Part shown: in pieces, positions 11,086 through 24,439 of the stretch
Layout: each line of letters opens with the position of its first letter
How positions within the stretch are numbered: position 1 is the first letter of the stretch
Assembly (NCBI GenBank): GCA_035048815.1
Contig: JAUCBN010000047.1
Span: 11,560,001 to 11,624,000, forward strand
Source: Abelmoschus esculentus
Taxonomy: Eukaryota > Streptophyta > Magnoliopsida > Malvales > Malvaceae
Direction: 5' to 3'
DNA: 64,000 nt
Made by a program: the position numbers and the translations under genes
Notes under the pieces: generated by a model
Seen by the model: only the letters and a program-made list of their open reading frames with translations
The model's database searches: none
What the model was told of the DNA's origin: nothing

Positions 11086-11941
11086 CTTGCAATGGAACCT
11101 GAACCCGACCCGAATCCATAGATTCAGATTCGTTTTATAAGATCTGGATCTTAAAATTTTAGATTCGATGGATCTGGGTCGGATCTGGATCTTCTGATTA
11201 AGATACGAATCTAGATCTAATATTTAAAACTCAAACTTAGACCCAGATCCGTTTACCTATTTATTAAAAACCTCACCTTTAGCTTTAAAATATATAAATA
11301 TATAATAGTAGGTTTTATATTTTATATTATTCCATAATATAATTTTTATTTATTTATGACAAAAAGTTTTTTTTTAAGGAATACATGTTTATTCTATTAT
11401 TAATGAAGATTCTGATGATGATGCAGAAATGATGAATATCATTGACAAGTTATATAAGAAAGTTAATATATTACATAAACTTAATATTAATATTTAAATT
11501 TCATAAATATTATTTTCATAAAAACAAATTTTCTCTTTGGTTGGTAGTTTCTTGTTTGTTTTAGGATGTTTATGATTTAAGTAGTGATGAAGATTAATAT
11601 TATAAAAAATAAAAGTATGATACTCGATTTGTGATAGTGAAATATTTTATGATCAATATTTCTTAATATTTGTATTATTTAAAAGATATTTGTATAATTG
11701 TTGAGTTTTTTAAGATTTTAATTTATCGTTTTTTCGTTAAAAAATAGGTTGAATAATATTTTTTAATAGATCTATTTTGGACCCGTTTTAGACCCGGATT
11801 CGTAAGATCCATTGAATCTGGATCTGATGTCTCAATTTTTTAGACTCACGAATTTGAGGCGGATCTGAACCCATAATATAAAATGAATCTAGATCTGAAT
11901 CCAGCTGGATCCGATCCAGACCCGACCCATTGCCATGCCTA
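11086..11941. mobile_element. hAT-like non-autonomous relic with GACCCGA-rich ends
   Basis: The right end read inward is TTAGGCATGGCAATGGGTC and the left end TTGCAATGGAACC leads into CCTGAACCCGACCCG. These ends resemble hAT-type elements. The ends are rich in GATCCGATC or GATCTGGATC words; the centre is AT-rich. No transposase can be read and no clear target duplication was found. Confidence 0.38.
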
Positions 11942-13010
11942 AACAAATATTTTAAGGATAATATACCTTAAAAAAATTCAAATATAATAAAAATATTTTT
12001 AGTCGGACTTCCATGGGTTAAAAATTTTGAACTTGAAGTTCCCGCCCAATATAATACAGTCAATGCTCGGACTAAAAAAATTCGTATAAAATAGAATATA
12101 TTAAAAATATTTTTTTCATATTTTTGAACAATCTTTTATTTTAAATTAATTTTAATTCTTTAAATATTTTATATATGTTTTTATATTTTTTTCAAATATT
12201 ATATATATATATATTTAATTTACCCATTTTAAATTATAATTTTTATTTTAAATGATCACTAAATTTTTAAATTTTATCTTACATTTATTATAAATTTGTC
12301 TTAAATTTTAAATTTAATTTTTATCATTAAGCTATTTGTATATACTAATTGTGTCTCTTGTTAATAAAATTGTTAATTATAGTATAAATATTAGTGTGTA
12401 TTATTAAATAACAAGATAGATATAAACAAGAATTAATGTTAAATTTAAATAAACAATGATTTAATTTTGAAACATATAAAGAATTATAAAGAAATTAAGA
12501 AAAATAAAAATAACAAAACCTTTCAATGATTTGTAATTTATTAGGATATAATATGACATAAATTATCATTCATGTTATATCGTATTATTATATTATATAT
12601 TAATATTTATATATCAATTAATTATTTTTAACAATTTTATTAATACAATGTATCATTAATATATATTGATAATTTATAGATAAAATTAAAAAATTTAAAA
12701 TTTAGAGATTGATAAATGATATTAAATATTAAAATTAAATTAGTTTCGCTTAAGAAAATCTTAGATTCGAAACGTTGTGTACGCAGAAAATTTTTATTGG
12801 TATATGATCTGAATCGATCCAGATTAATCAAATCAAAGCCTTGAAAACTTAAAAAACAATAAAAAATTAAAAATAAAAAATTTTCGAAGACGAAAGAGAA
12901 ATGAATAATCTTAACATTATGAACTAATATTATCTTATAATTAATTTTAGATTATTTAAAAAATAAAAGGAAGACAAATATAAGCAATTTTCCTAAAACG
13001 AGCGTTTTTT
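11942..13010. other. AT-rich intergenic DNA upstream of CMT2
   Basis: Nothing gene-like is seen. A GATTAGTC-type tail plus AAAACAATAAAAAATTAAA near 12760-12875 resembles the 3' part of the SINE family A found at 27508 and 33775, so a truncated copy may be present. The CMT2 leader probably begins near 13010. Confidence 0.35.
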
Positions 13011-13208
13011 TTTTGAACCAGTGGAGATCGAGGAGAGTGAGGAAGAGAAGTCATATTCCCCGCTTATCGATGCAGCGGCCTTCCGCAGTTCCGCTAGTGC
13101 TCCACTTCCGCGTCATCCACATCTGAGAATTTTGTTTTTCTGTTTGGTTTCAGCTATTCTTTGATCTTTGAAATCATCGAAATTGCATGTACTCTTGTTT
13201 CTGCATCT

Positions 13209-16200
13209 ATGGAGAAGCCATCAGGAAATTCCGAGGATGAGGCCAAATCTTGGTCTCTTGCTTTGATCAATACAAGCGGAGACGATAATGTAGAGCAGCC
13301 AACGCCTCTAGGTATTTGCCTACCGGAAGAAATCGTCTCTCCCTCCTCCGCCGGTAACAAGCTTCAGCCGAGAAGATCCGCTAGACTCTTTCACCTCTAT
13401 CAGGAAGAAATACGGGTCTTGTTTTTATCTAAGCTTTCTTCTTTCTTCTTTTAATAAATGGCTTTGATTATCTGCTGTGATTTTTCATTTTTTTAAGTTT
13501 TACAAGTGAAAGATGAAGACCTTTTAAGTGGTATGTAACTTATCTGTTTCATTTTTGTGGATTCTTGTTCTTGGGTTATGCAGAATCAAAGTTCCAAAAG
13601 TCGAAGCTTAAAGTTAACGTGAGTAGCAATTGTTAATTTCTATCAGTATTGCATTTTCATAATTTTGCGGGCATGGTCAATCTTGCTCTACTTTGTGTGT
13701 TCCTAATCTTTTGTTTTTCCCTGGCGTCATTGTTAATACAATATTGCATGTTATTTCTTTTTTCTGCGGCAGTGGAAGTAAAGAGGTTAAAATCATGAAT
13801 GTTGAAAGAATCAATGGAATGAGTTTGAGGAGATCTCCAAGATTGACTTCAACCCCACCTGTAACCAAGGGTCGCTCTTCAAAAACTATCTTTAAATCCT
13901 CTGAAAAAGGTTATTACTCTGAAACAAGACCTTCTCAAGCTGTTCTTTCAAAGCAAGTTTGCTCAAACTTTTCTGATAAAAAGCAAATGAGAAAGTCTCC
14001 TAGATTTGTTGTGGAGACAGAATATCATGATGGTAGGTCTTTGAGAAAATCTCTAGATTTTAACCCAGGACTTCCCATTGAAACACAGTTAAAAAGATTA
14101 CTGAAAATTAGTCAGGCTACTAGAAATGGTTGCCGTGATGTCTCTATTAGAAGATTGGATATGGTTGAAATGGGCTTTCCCGAAGAGAAGCTCTTGGAAG
14201 TTTCTCCTGGTTGCACGCGAACTGCAAAAAATGAGGAGAATAATGTATCGTTTAGAGAACATAGAAGGGGAATGTCTAGTGAAAAGCAGACGGAGACACC
14301 TTCTTCATGTTCTAAATTATTGGCTGGAGTTGATAGTGCTGAAGTGAACTCTTCTTCCAATAGATTATCCAATTCATGTGATGAACAGCCTTCTAAGAAA
14401 GTTAAGATCTCATCAGCAGAATCAGATATGGTAACCTCAGAGGAAAAGTTCTCAAAGAAGGTCAAGGGTTTGTCTCCTTCAGGAAAGAAGAAGAGTCAAC
14501 CCAAGACTGATCCCATATTTATAGGCAATCCAATCCCTAATGATGAAGCTCAAGAAAGGTGGTCGTGGCGTTATGAAATGAAGGTGATTGATATGTAATA
14601 AATTGGCAGCTGCATTTCTTTGATTGATTGGGCTGATTAAAGCAGTGATCATAAGTTTTTGCTTTATTTTGCGTATCTGTGTTCTTTTCTGTCCATTATT
14701 TTGCTTATTGTTTCTGATGTTGCTTGACATCCCTTTATCCCTTTATTTGCTTGAACATTAACTGTCCCACATTATAATATCTTTTAGTAGTCAACAACAT
14801 TGATACAATAGTGAGTAGCTATATTTCTGGCTTTTGTTCCTATGGAGTCTGGACTATCATTGTGTAGTTTGCTGATATATTGTTCATATTTCATAACCAG
14901 TTAGTTTTACAGAGAATGGCTTTGGGGATGAACTGGAAATAATAGTAAACTGGACCCACTTTGCATTTTAGTTATTTCAATGCTGATTGTGAATATTTTG
15001 TACTTTGCAGAATATAAAATCCAATAGCAAAAGCATTTCATTGGAGTAAGTAACCTTTTATGAGCTCCCTATTTTTGGTTGTTTTTGTTGAACTGATTCA
15101 AGATTGATCTGAAATTTGCTATTAACATTCTCTTTTCACAGTTCTTTCTTGGCCTTCTAATCACTATTCCTATTCTGCTAGTGATGAAGATGATGAAGAC
15201 AGGATAATTTGGAACGTGGAAAGCCATTACGCTCAAGCTGAAATTGATGGATGCACTATAAATCTTGGGGATTGTGTTTATATTACGGTAAATGCGATCA
15301 ACCCGTGGTGTGCTTTACAATTTGCATATATACCTTTGGCTTCACCTATTTTATGTTCAGCAAATTAAATTTATGTGGTCTGTCTTCTAATCTTTTTCGC
15401 TGATCTGCCTATGACACTTCTAGATTTCAATAATATGAAAATTGAAGCAAGCAAATCCTCATCGAATAGGGAAATTTTGCAGGGTGAAGAAGCAAAGCAC
15501 CACATTGGCAGGATATTAGAATTTTTTAAAACAACAGATGGAGAAAATTATTTTAGAGTCCAGTGGTTTTATAGAGCTGAAGATACAGTAAGTACACAGA
15601 CATTTAGAGTTATTTTAGGTCATGCAGTATTTGTTATCCTGACCTTTGTTTCTTATGTTGTGTTTGACGCTAAGGTTATGAAACAAGAGGCTGCTTTTCA
15701 TGACGAAAGACGTCTATTTTATTCAACTGTAATGAATGATAATCCTATAGGTTGCATTATTTCAAAAGTTAGTGTTACACAAATATCACCTAAGGTATGC
15801 TTCTTAGGTTCTTAAGTCTCTTTTGTCTTTTGCTTTTTTTACTTTTTTAATTGTTTATACATAGCTTTTACTAATTTTCTTTTACAATTTTCTACTTCAT
15901 TTGATCATTCTCACAATGATATTGTTGGAAATTTTGGATTTATTTATTTATTGTTCTTCTACAACTTGTTGCAGTTAGGTTTGAAATCTAATTCTTTTCC
16001 CCAATCCGATTTCTATTTTGACATGGAGTATTGTGTGGATTATTCAACATTCCGCACCTTGCCAACTGGTAAGCTTCTTGTTGTGCTCGTAATGGAGTTT
16101 AACTGCTGTATTAGCTCTATATTTGTTCCCTGCGAGAGGAGAGTGATGGTGATCCTGGAAAAATAACCTCGCAAGTAAAAAGGGTGATAAATGATTATCA

Positions 16201-19200
16201 TGGTGTTAATATATCTTCTTTTATGTATATATTCAGATAATTCTTTCAAGAGCTTCAGTTCCTCCAACTGCTACAAGGAGGTTTTCCCTACGACTCCTAC
16301 CTTTCCAGCAAATATTCCTAATTTTGGAATTTACAAGACAGAACTCAAATTACTAGATCTTTACTCTGGTTGTGGTGGAATGTCAACTGGTTTATGCCTC
16401 GGTGCAAAAGCATCTCGCATTGATCTAGTGACGGTACTTGCATTCCAATCAAAGATAAACTCTTGTTACATGATTCATTCAACAATAAAATTATCGTACT
16501 ATGTATCTTACATTCTGCATTTTAGAAATGGTCAGTTGACAGTGACAAGTCAGCATGCAAAAGCTTGAAATTAAATCATCCAGGGACACATGTGAGTATC
16601 GCTACCTTATATTTTACAATTTCCATTTGGCGTGCCCCAAAACCTTTAGGAGGTAGATAATACTATTTTTCCCCCATATATATAGGTCAGGAATGAAGCT
16701 GCTGATGATTTTCTTCAACTACTTAAGGAATGGGAAAAGCTTTGCAAACGATACGGGGTTGACAATGTAGAAAGAACATATCCTTCAAGATCCAGAACCT
16801 CCGAAGCAGTCAAAAATAATGATAGTCCTGCGAAAGATGCTGATTCTTCCGATGAACTTGAAGTTTCTCGTCTTGTTGATATTTGTTATGGTGATCCTTC
16901 CAACACAGGCAAACGTGGTCTAAAGTTTAAGGTGGTCTATTTCATCTATACAATGTGATGATAGTTCCTTTTGTGCCTTTAGTGAGTGTTTGTTTGTAAT
17001 CTAGTTGATATTTTTGTGTGTCAAATTGTCAATCTGTTCTACTATTATTCATAGATCATAGTCATCAATTTTATGTTTCATGTCATCGTTTGGTGGAGAT
17101 GGCTTATGATCATAGTTCTTTGGTTAGGTTCGCTGGAAGGGATATGGTGAAAGTGATGATACCTGGGAACCAATTGAAGGCTTAAGGTAGAATGAATGCT
17201 GTCCTAATTCCTTTATTGAATTAGGTTATTATTTACTTACTCATTCAAATCTCTCAGCAATTGTCAAGAATGTATTCAGGAATTTGTGATAAAAGGATTC
17301 AGGTCCAAAATCTTACCCCTTCGTGTAAGTTTTCTTAATCAAATGTGCTGGTGGATGTTTAATTTGGGGTATCTTAATAGCTGGGATATTTGTAACGAAT
17401 GACTCTCTTTAATGAATTAATTTAATCAGGGTGATGTCGATGTTATTTGTGGTGGCCCTCCATGCCAAGGGATAAGTGGCTATAATCGCTATAGAAATGT
17501 TGATTCTCCGCTCGATGATGAAAGAAATCGTCAAATAATAGTTTACATGGACATAGTGGAATACTTAAAACCTAAGTTTGTTTTAATGGAAAATGTGGTT
17601 GATATTCTGAGACTTGACAAGGGTTCTCTTGGAAGATATGCTTTAAGTCGGTTAGTGCATATGAAATATCAAGCAAGACTTGGAATAATTGCAGCTGGTT
17701 GTTATGGTCTTCCACAATTTCGGTTGCGTGTCTTTTTGTGGGGAGCGCATCCTAGTGAGGTTAGTTTTATAATTTGTTTGCATAAAATTGAAATAGAGCA
17801 TTCCTTGACTGTCACTGAGTGTGAAGTAGTGCTGTCACCCACAAATATAATGATTTTGGTTTTGCTGGTGATCTAACTGCACTTGATTTACTCTTTCCTT
17901 CTTTTTTGTGGGGTATTTTGGTGTCCGCAGAAGCTTCCGCAATTTCCACTGCCTACTCATGATGTTATTATCAGATATTGGCCTCCTCCTGAGTTTGAGG
18001 TTGCTATTTTCTTTTTCTTTTCTCTCCTTATAATGCTTTAACCAACAGTGCTCCATCCTGATTATTCTGTTTGTCTTACTTGTGCAGCGCAATACAGTTG
18101 CTTATTCTGAAGGCCAACCCCGTCAACTGGAAGACGCTCTTCTTCTCCGTGATGCCATTTCTGATCTCCCACCTGTAGTTATTATATATTTTTTTTACTG
18201 ATATTCAGTCGTACCCTGCTCCTTTTAATTAGTTAACTGTTTTGCAGGTCACAAATGATGAAACTCGCGAAGAAATGAAATATGAAAAGCCTCCTGAAAC
18301 GAACTTTCAAAGATATATACGATCAAGTAAATATGGTAATTTTTTTGTCATATTTCAACAACTAAATTTCTTGTTCTACAACTGGTTGCTTTATTTGTTT
18401 TTTTGTCTATATAACTGAGTCTTTAGTGGCAGTTTTCTAAAAAAATGGACCCTTTGTTAGGTTCTTATCAGATTTTATGTCATTGTTCTGTCTTTTATGA
18501 CAGTTGTACATCATTAAATGTGTTCTGTTTTGTTAAAAGTTAAAAAAATCTTTGGAAGAAATATTCTTATTGGTAATATAACTGATCTGAGCACTTAGGT
18601 CTGCTTCTGAGTGTAATGCGTCTAATATGAGGTTGCCAAGAAATGTAGTTTAATTTGTAATAAATCCGGGGTATTACAGGTTTTTGCCTTTATTATTTGG
18701 AATAATTTTGATCCACTTCTATCACGACAAAATGAAATGTTTATGACATAGTTGTTTAACATGACTTCTGGAAAATATCAGAATAGGTATAAGTACCTGA
18801 CTCTGGTACATAAGTGTTTATATTTTTCGTCTGCGAAGATGTAAGCTTTCCTCAACTGGTAGGCAAAAGTTGTCGGATGTTATAGGATCAATAACTGGTG
18901 GCCATTAAGTTGCAGACTTTGCTCGTAAGTTGAAAAACAATAGGTCATATTTTCACCTGTGAAACAAGGAACTTCATTTGTGAGTGGGCTGTAATCAGGA
19001 ATGACCAGCTACTTTCTGACCGAAACTCAACTTTGGCATGAAGAACTAACTGAACAAGCATAGGGAAAGTCATAGGGAAATGTTATGTTAATTGTTTCAG
19101 GAAAAGGAAATATTATTGTAGAATCTAATGAGAACTGCAAGTCTTTCTCATTCATCTATTGAATTACGTTTTACAGAGTCTCCTTAAAGACTTAGATACA

Positions 19201-21677
19201 AGAGTCCAATTACACCTTGGAGTTTAACCTACTTACAAACTCTATCTTTTATCTCTTTAGCTTAAGATAAGACTTTATCTTTATCCCTATTTGCAGATAC
19301 ATGATACACTTTAATATTTACTACGATTACAACTCACAATTATTATTTAGTATTATTTCAAGAGACATCAATTTTACTGTCATGAGGAGTCAACTTATTA
19401 TTGAGAGTAATTAGGAGACAATTATTTATTATTATTAGGAGTCTTTTTATTTTGTTTACTTTTCAGTTCAAGTCTTCTATTTCAAGCAAACCATTCAACC
19501 TCTATTTGAAGAGGCTTATTGCCATGAATAAAAGTCAAGTCAATTTATCAGAAACCTAATAAGGATTATCATCCCATAGGCGGTGGAAACTTTTTATTTT
19601 CACAAGCACCTTAATTTTAGGGTTTTGAGTTTAGTTTGGGTTTTGAGTTTTAGTTTGGGTTTTAGTGTAAGGGTTTAGAATTTAAGGTTTATGGTATAGT
19701 TTAGGGTTTAAGTTTAGGGAAATATGGTTAGGGATTTAGGTTTTAACATCTAAACCCTAAAATTTAACCCTAAACTCAGAATTCTATCCATAGCCCCTAA
19801 TTCAAAAGTACTACACATAAACCCCTAAACCCTAAAACTAAGACATTGTGCATGGAATAATTACTCATCTAGTAAACCAGCACTGTTTCTGTTTAAATGT
19901 TACTCCTGTTTTTCCTGTTCTGCCTCTGGGCGAATCAGTATTAGGCATATCATCTATTTGTTGTATGAGTACCACAGTAGAGAGGGAGCATAGCATAGAC
20001 CCATTATATTGTTTCCTCTAATTTTGTCTTCCATTTACATTTTCCTGCCTTTGCAGCCATGACTGGTTCTGCATTGGATATTGCCACAACAATAACGAAT
20101 CGTTTGTATGACCATCGGCCTTCTAAGTTATTTGAGGATGATTATACTAGAGTTTGTCTGATTCCAAAGAGAAAGGTTAAATAACTCCAATTGACATTGT
20201 CACTGTTTTGCCCTTCTGATGTTTTTTCTAATCTAGAAGTGTTTACACAGGGGGCAAATTTTCGAGACCTCCCTGGTGTAATTGTTGGAGCAGACAATGT
20301 GGTTCGGAGGGATCCAATACAGGAAAAGCAGTTTTTACCATCTGGTAAACCATTGGTGAGTTTCTTCTTTTCCCACCAGAGCAACATCGCATCTTTTTCT
20401 TCTTATGTCAGTGCATGCTTATTTGAGTTTGTACCTGGAAGGCTGTAGACTTAAGTAAAGGTGAAAACTGCGCATACTGTGACTGCATCGCAACGTAGGG
20501 GACATTTTCTTTAAAGGCGTTTCTTTTTCATCTTTCATTTTCCTTTGCAAACTTCTTGAAACATCCAATGTTTCTCGGTTACATTTCTTTAATTGGAAAG
20601 CACAGAAATGAATCCAGTGCAGAAAGGGAATGAAATGACAATGTTATATATTCTCTACACTGAAATTCTACGTTTATGTGGCAAAATTTATTGCTGATGT
20701 TCATTCTCCTTCATTTTTAGGTACCAGAATATGTCTTTACCTATGAACAAGGAAAATCTAAAAGGTTAGATTTTTTTTTCAGCCTTTCTGGTTTCAATCA
20801 CCTCCTCATCCTCTATAGTAAAACGAGGTAAAAAACTGAGCTAATGTTATCAATATACGCGCAGACCATTTGCAAGATTATGGTGGGATGAGACTGTGCC
20901 AACTCTTGTAACTTGTCCTTACTGTCACAGCCAGGTTTGATTTTGCACTAGTTTATTTTGTAAAATTACTATTTTCTGGTCCTTTAGACTTGCTTGTGAG
21001 TTATTGGATTTGTACAGCCAATATTACACCCAGAGCAAGATCGGGTTCTCACCATTCGGGAATATGCAAGATTACAAGGTTTTCCTGATTATTATAGATT
21101 CTGCGGGACAATTAAAGAGAGGTATGATACTTTTGTTCTAAATATTATTATTTTGTAGGGTTTTTTATTTGCTGAAATCTGAATAAATTAACTGTAATGA
21201 TCTCCTTTTAAGATTATATGGCTTTTATATCAGCTGCATGCCATTAAGCCAGGTTGAACAGAGAAAAAGATGCGAAATGTATTTTCCTTGACCTAGTATC
21301 CTAATTTTGCATGTTACTAGTGTTAAGTCTCAGGAATCTTTTCATTTTTCTGTCTTTAGATTTAGAGCAATCACATAGCTGATATCTTTCTGCTTATTGA
21401 AAAATACAGTCAGAATATGACACTTACAAATGCAATGATCCGGAATTTAAGATATTTCTCTCATTATTTCTGTATTTATAGATATTGTCAAATTGGGAAT
21501 GCTGTTGCTGTTCCGGTTGCTCGAGCCTTAGGATATGCAATGGGGATGGCATTTCAGAAACTGAGCGGAAATGAACCGCTGATTATCCTCCCTCCTAAGT
21601 TTTCCCTTTCCACCAATATGCAGTTAGCAAAATCATTGTCCCAAAATAACGACGATTGCATCGAGTTGAATTCTTAA
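13209..21677 (+). CDS. CMT2: Chromomethylase 2, plant DNA (cytosine-5) methyltransferase
   Basis: Methylates cytosine in non-CG contexts (mainly CHH) at H3K9me2-marked heterochromatic transposons in the nucleus. 23 coding exons give 1119 residues: 13209-13415, 13584-13618, 13773-14583, 15011-15045, 15182-15287, 15483-15587, 15675-15794, 15975-16068, 16237-16433, 16526-16591, 16686-16931, 17128-17186, 17258-17324, 17430-17759, 17931-17999, 18088-18174, 18248-18335, 20057-20175, 20251-20355, 20721-20764, 20865-20934, 21018-21121, 21482-21677. The N-terminus has RRSAR, RRSPR and RKSPR motifs. A BAH domain follows (about 380-510), then SAM motif I DLYSGCGG (545), a chromodomain with WKGYGESDDTWEP (about 655-700), catalytic GGPPCQG (Cys about 728), ENV motif and QIGNAVAVPVARALGYAMG. 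The long N-terminus and AQERWSWRYE block point to CMT2 rather than CMT3. Start is the first in-frame ATG. Confidence 0.94.
19081..19550. mobile_element. Possible solo LTR in CMT2 intron 17
   Basis: The block starts TGTTATGTTAATTG and ends AATTTATCA, giving TG..CA ends. It is bordered by GAAA on both sides, only four bases of duplication. Near its right end are an AATAAAAG signal (about 19528) and pyrimidine-rich text like a copia LTR. The support is thin; it may be ordinary intron sequence. Confidence 0.33.
19614..19845. repeat. Telomere-like TTTAGGG / CCCTAAA inverted stretch
   Basis: The left half repeats degenerate TTTAGGGTTT and GGGTTTTGAG words, while the right half has CCCTAAA words in the opposite sense (TAAACCCTAAAA). 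The two halves form an imperfect foldback. A related degenerate array lies at 30585-31060. Confidence 0.55.
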
Positions 21678-22673
21678 AATTTATATGCATGTATCTCCTG
21701 ACATAAAATCGTTGTCAAGTTGGGAATGCACCACCCTCCACCATTCATTATATGTACCCCTGACATAATTTTTCATGCAAGCTCATATGCCTGCATCTCT
21801 GTATCCTTGTCTGTAGCATCTCAAATGTATCGAAACAGTTTCGTTTAACGCAGGAGTGTGTTGTTCCAATCAATTGCAATCTTGGATTTGTGATTGAATA
21901 GTTGCAGGGTTGTACCGGAGATTGGAGAAACTTGCGTTCGACCTCGTCCCTACCTCTACCTGGCTTCCTAAGGTTCTGTTTGGTACAGCAGAATACTGAA
22001 AAGATGAAAGAAGATGTGGAAAAATGACAGGAAAATGAATGTATAGATTGGTATTTGGTATAATAGAAAAATGGGAAGGAAAGAAAATTAGGAGAAACAT
22101 GATGAGGGAAAAAAAAGTAAAGAGTAACTCAAATTATCAGGCAGAATATTTTGCATCCTAGGATTGATTTCATCGATGAACAATCAATCATCAATCAATC
22201 GAATGAGGATCTTACTTTTTATGACTGTTACAAAATTATAATAAAAAATTAACAGTCTTTAAAATCTCATTGCGCAACAAATGACTACTAAAATATATTG
22301 AAAGTATGCTATATGGATAAATGGAACGGATAAATGAAACGGATTATAAAAACAAGAAAGCTTTAATTGTATTTAAATATTTATTATTAAGTTAAGATAT
22401 ATTATATTCTTAAAACAAATATCGAAATTTAAATCTATACAAGATAAATAATATAAATATTCTTAACCTTAATAAATTTTAGATTATATTTTAACTATTA
22501 AAATCACATACAAATATAACTCTTATATATTTTTTTATAATTTTTTGATAAAAATAAAATTTTTATAATCAACTAAATAAAAATTAGATTATTAATAAAA
22601 AAATACATAAAATAACTTAAAAATTTTTAGGGGTACCATTGTACCTAACATCCCTCTAGGTCTATCCCTAATC
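21678..22673. other. CMT2 3' flank and AT-rich intergenic DNA
   Basis: The first 100-200 bases are likely CMT2 3' UTR. No other gene is seen. A short tandem AATCAATCATC run lies near 22183-22202. Confidence 0.4.
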
Positions 22674-22874
22674 GGAAAAATTATATCATGGGTAAATTCC
22701 ACCACCTATCCATGAGACTAACCAATAAAAATTGTCCACTTCATCAATTTTTCCATGTCATAATTTTTTCCAAGTGAATCTTCACTTGGAAAATTAAAAA
22801 ATAATGAGGTGAACAGTTTTTATTGGTTGGTCCTATGGATGACGTGGTGAGACTGACCCATGATATAATTTCTC
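22674..22874. mobile_element. MULE-type MITE, AAATTATATCATGGG family (copy 1)
   Basis: About 200 bp with inverted ends: AAATTATATCATGGG on the left and CCCATGATATAATTT on the right. The arms pair further in: TGTCCACTTCATCAATTTT against AATGAGGTGAACA, and AAGTGAATCTTCACTT at the centre. Sister copies are at 24842-25042, 51938-52135 and 52900-53042. No clear target duplication here. Confidence 0.65.
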
Positions 22875-22917
22875 CCCTGATCTGGATGCATATAAAATAG
22901 GCATGACATATCAGAAA

Positions 22918-24230
22918 TAGGGATGTAAAATGTTGACCCGACTCGAAAACCCACCTGAAACCTGTTCGAGTCAAAATTTGATTTGACCCGAGGATGTAAT
23001 GACCTTAACTTGATCTGTATCCGACTGTTGTTGACCCGAACTCGAGTTGGACTTGTTACTATAGTAATCGAACCCGAACTGTATCCAACCGAGAATGACC
23101 CGAACACGATTTCAACATGTTACTGTGGACCTGAAACCCGACCTGTATCCGACTAAAACGAACCCGAACCCGAGTCTGACATGGTAGATAACTGATATTA
23201 CCCGACTGAATTGACCCGAGACTTGATTTTACCCAAGTATATAATTAATAATTGTATACATTATAAATACATTATACATATCTAATCACTATACATCTAA
23301 TTATCAATATATTATATAAATACTTATATTAGTTATTAAATTATTAATGTATTATATATATAGTATTATGTATTCCTAATTTTAATATATATTATAATTT
23401 TATTTTTCATATATAATATTAATTCATTTATAGTATTATTTCATATATAGTATTAATTCATATATAGTATTATTCTATTTCAAAAAATAGTATTAGTCCA
23501 TTTATAGTATTACTTAATATATAATATAATTTCTACATATAGTATTAATTTTATATATACTGTTATTCCATTTATAGTATAAATTCTATATATTGTCTAA
23601 ATTTTATTTTTTTCATTTTTGAAATATATTAAAATATGATATAATTATAAATTATAAATTTATAATGTATTAAAGTATATTAAAGTTAAATTTTTTGATA
23701 CTTTTAATTATTATTAATTAATATTTTTTGTAATTTAGTCCTTATAACTTTCAAGTTAATTTTTTTTTTGAATTGATTACTACTGATTTTTCTAATTTAT
23801 TTTAATGTTTCTAATTTTTATTTTTCGTAGTTTAGTCCTTACAAGTTAATGTTAATTTTTTAAATTTCAAAATTTAATCTTTAATTTTATAGTCTAATAT
23901 TTATTCGTTTTTTACGTATTTATAAAAAATCAAAATTAATAATTTAAATTATTAATTATTTAAAATCAAAATTAATTCGATCTGGAACAAAACCGACTTG
24001 AAATGAACCCGAACTGAAATGGACCCGACCTGAAACGAAACTGTCAATTATCCGATTTAGACCCGAACTGTTTGAACCCGACCTAAAATGGATCCGACCT
24101 GAAATAGACCCGCACCCGACCCGAATCGTGTCAAAACATTAAATCAACCTAAAATGACCTATATCTGATTTTACCCGACCTGACAGTACTCGACCTGAAA
24201 CCTATTCGAGTAACTATTTTTACATCCCTA
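22918..24230. mobile_element. hAT-like non-autonomous element with 8-bp target duplication
   Basis: The ends are exact inverted repeats TAGGGATGTAAAA and TTTTTACATCCCTA. The flanks are ATCAGAAA (22910-22917) and ATCAAAAA (24231-24238), an 8-bp target duplication with one mismatch, diagnostic of hAT elements. The subterminal regions are packed with GACCCGA, CCCGAAC and ACCTGAAAC words in both ends. The AT-rich core has a degenerate array of ATATAGTATTA units at about 23375-23585. At 1313 bp it has no transposase frame. Confidence 0.75.
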
Positions 24231-24439
24231 ATCAAAAACATAGCGGGAATGAACCATTCATTTTTTATCTTTGAGCCTGACCATTTTCTTGCTAGCTCTA
24301 TCTGAAATGTACTGAAATGGTTGAATCTGTGGAATAAACAAACAAAACAGAAAGGATCGAAAGTGGATAGATTCATTGGACAGCTGATTTCTCGGGCTGT
24401 TGTTCAGGCGAGCAGAAAAGGAATCTTTTACACTCGCAT

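Larger units (their letters stand above)
18336..20056 (+). other. CMT2 intron 17, unusually large and repeat-bearing
   Basis: This 1.7-kb intron separates the exons ending RSSK(Y) and starting MTGSALD. Most other introns here are about 70-450 bases. It holds a possible solo LTR (19081-19550) and a telomere-like inverted stretch (19614-19845). No extra exon is visible. Confidence 0.6.

Noticed and set aside
14112..14465. Minus-strand frame of 117 residues
   Set aside because: It is antisense to the large CMT2 exon 13773-14583, whose frame and splice joints fit the CMT2 family.
13209..21677. CMT3 rather than CMT2
   Set aside because: The protein is 1119 residues with a long N-terminus and the AQERW block; CMT3 is usually near 840 residues.
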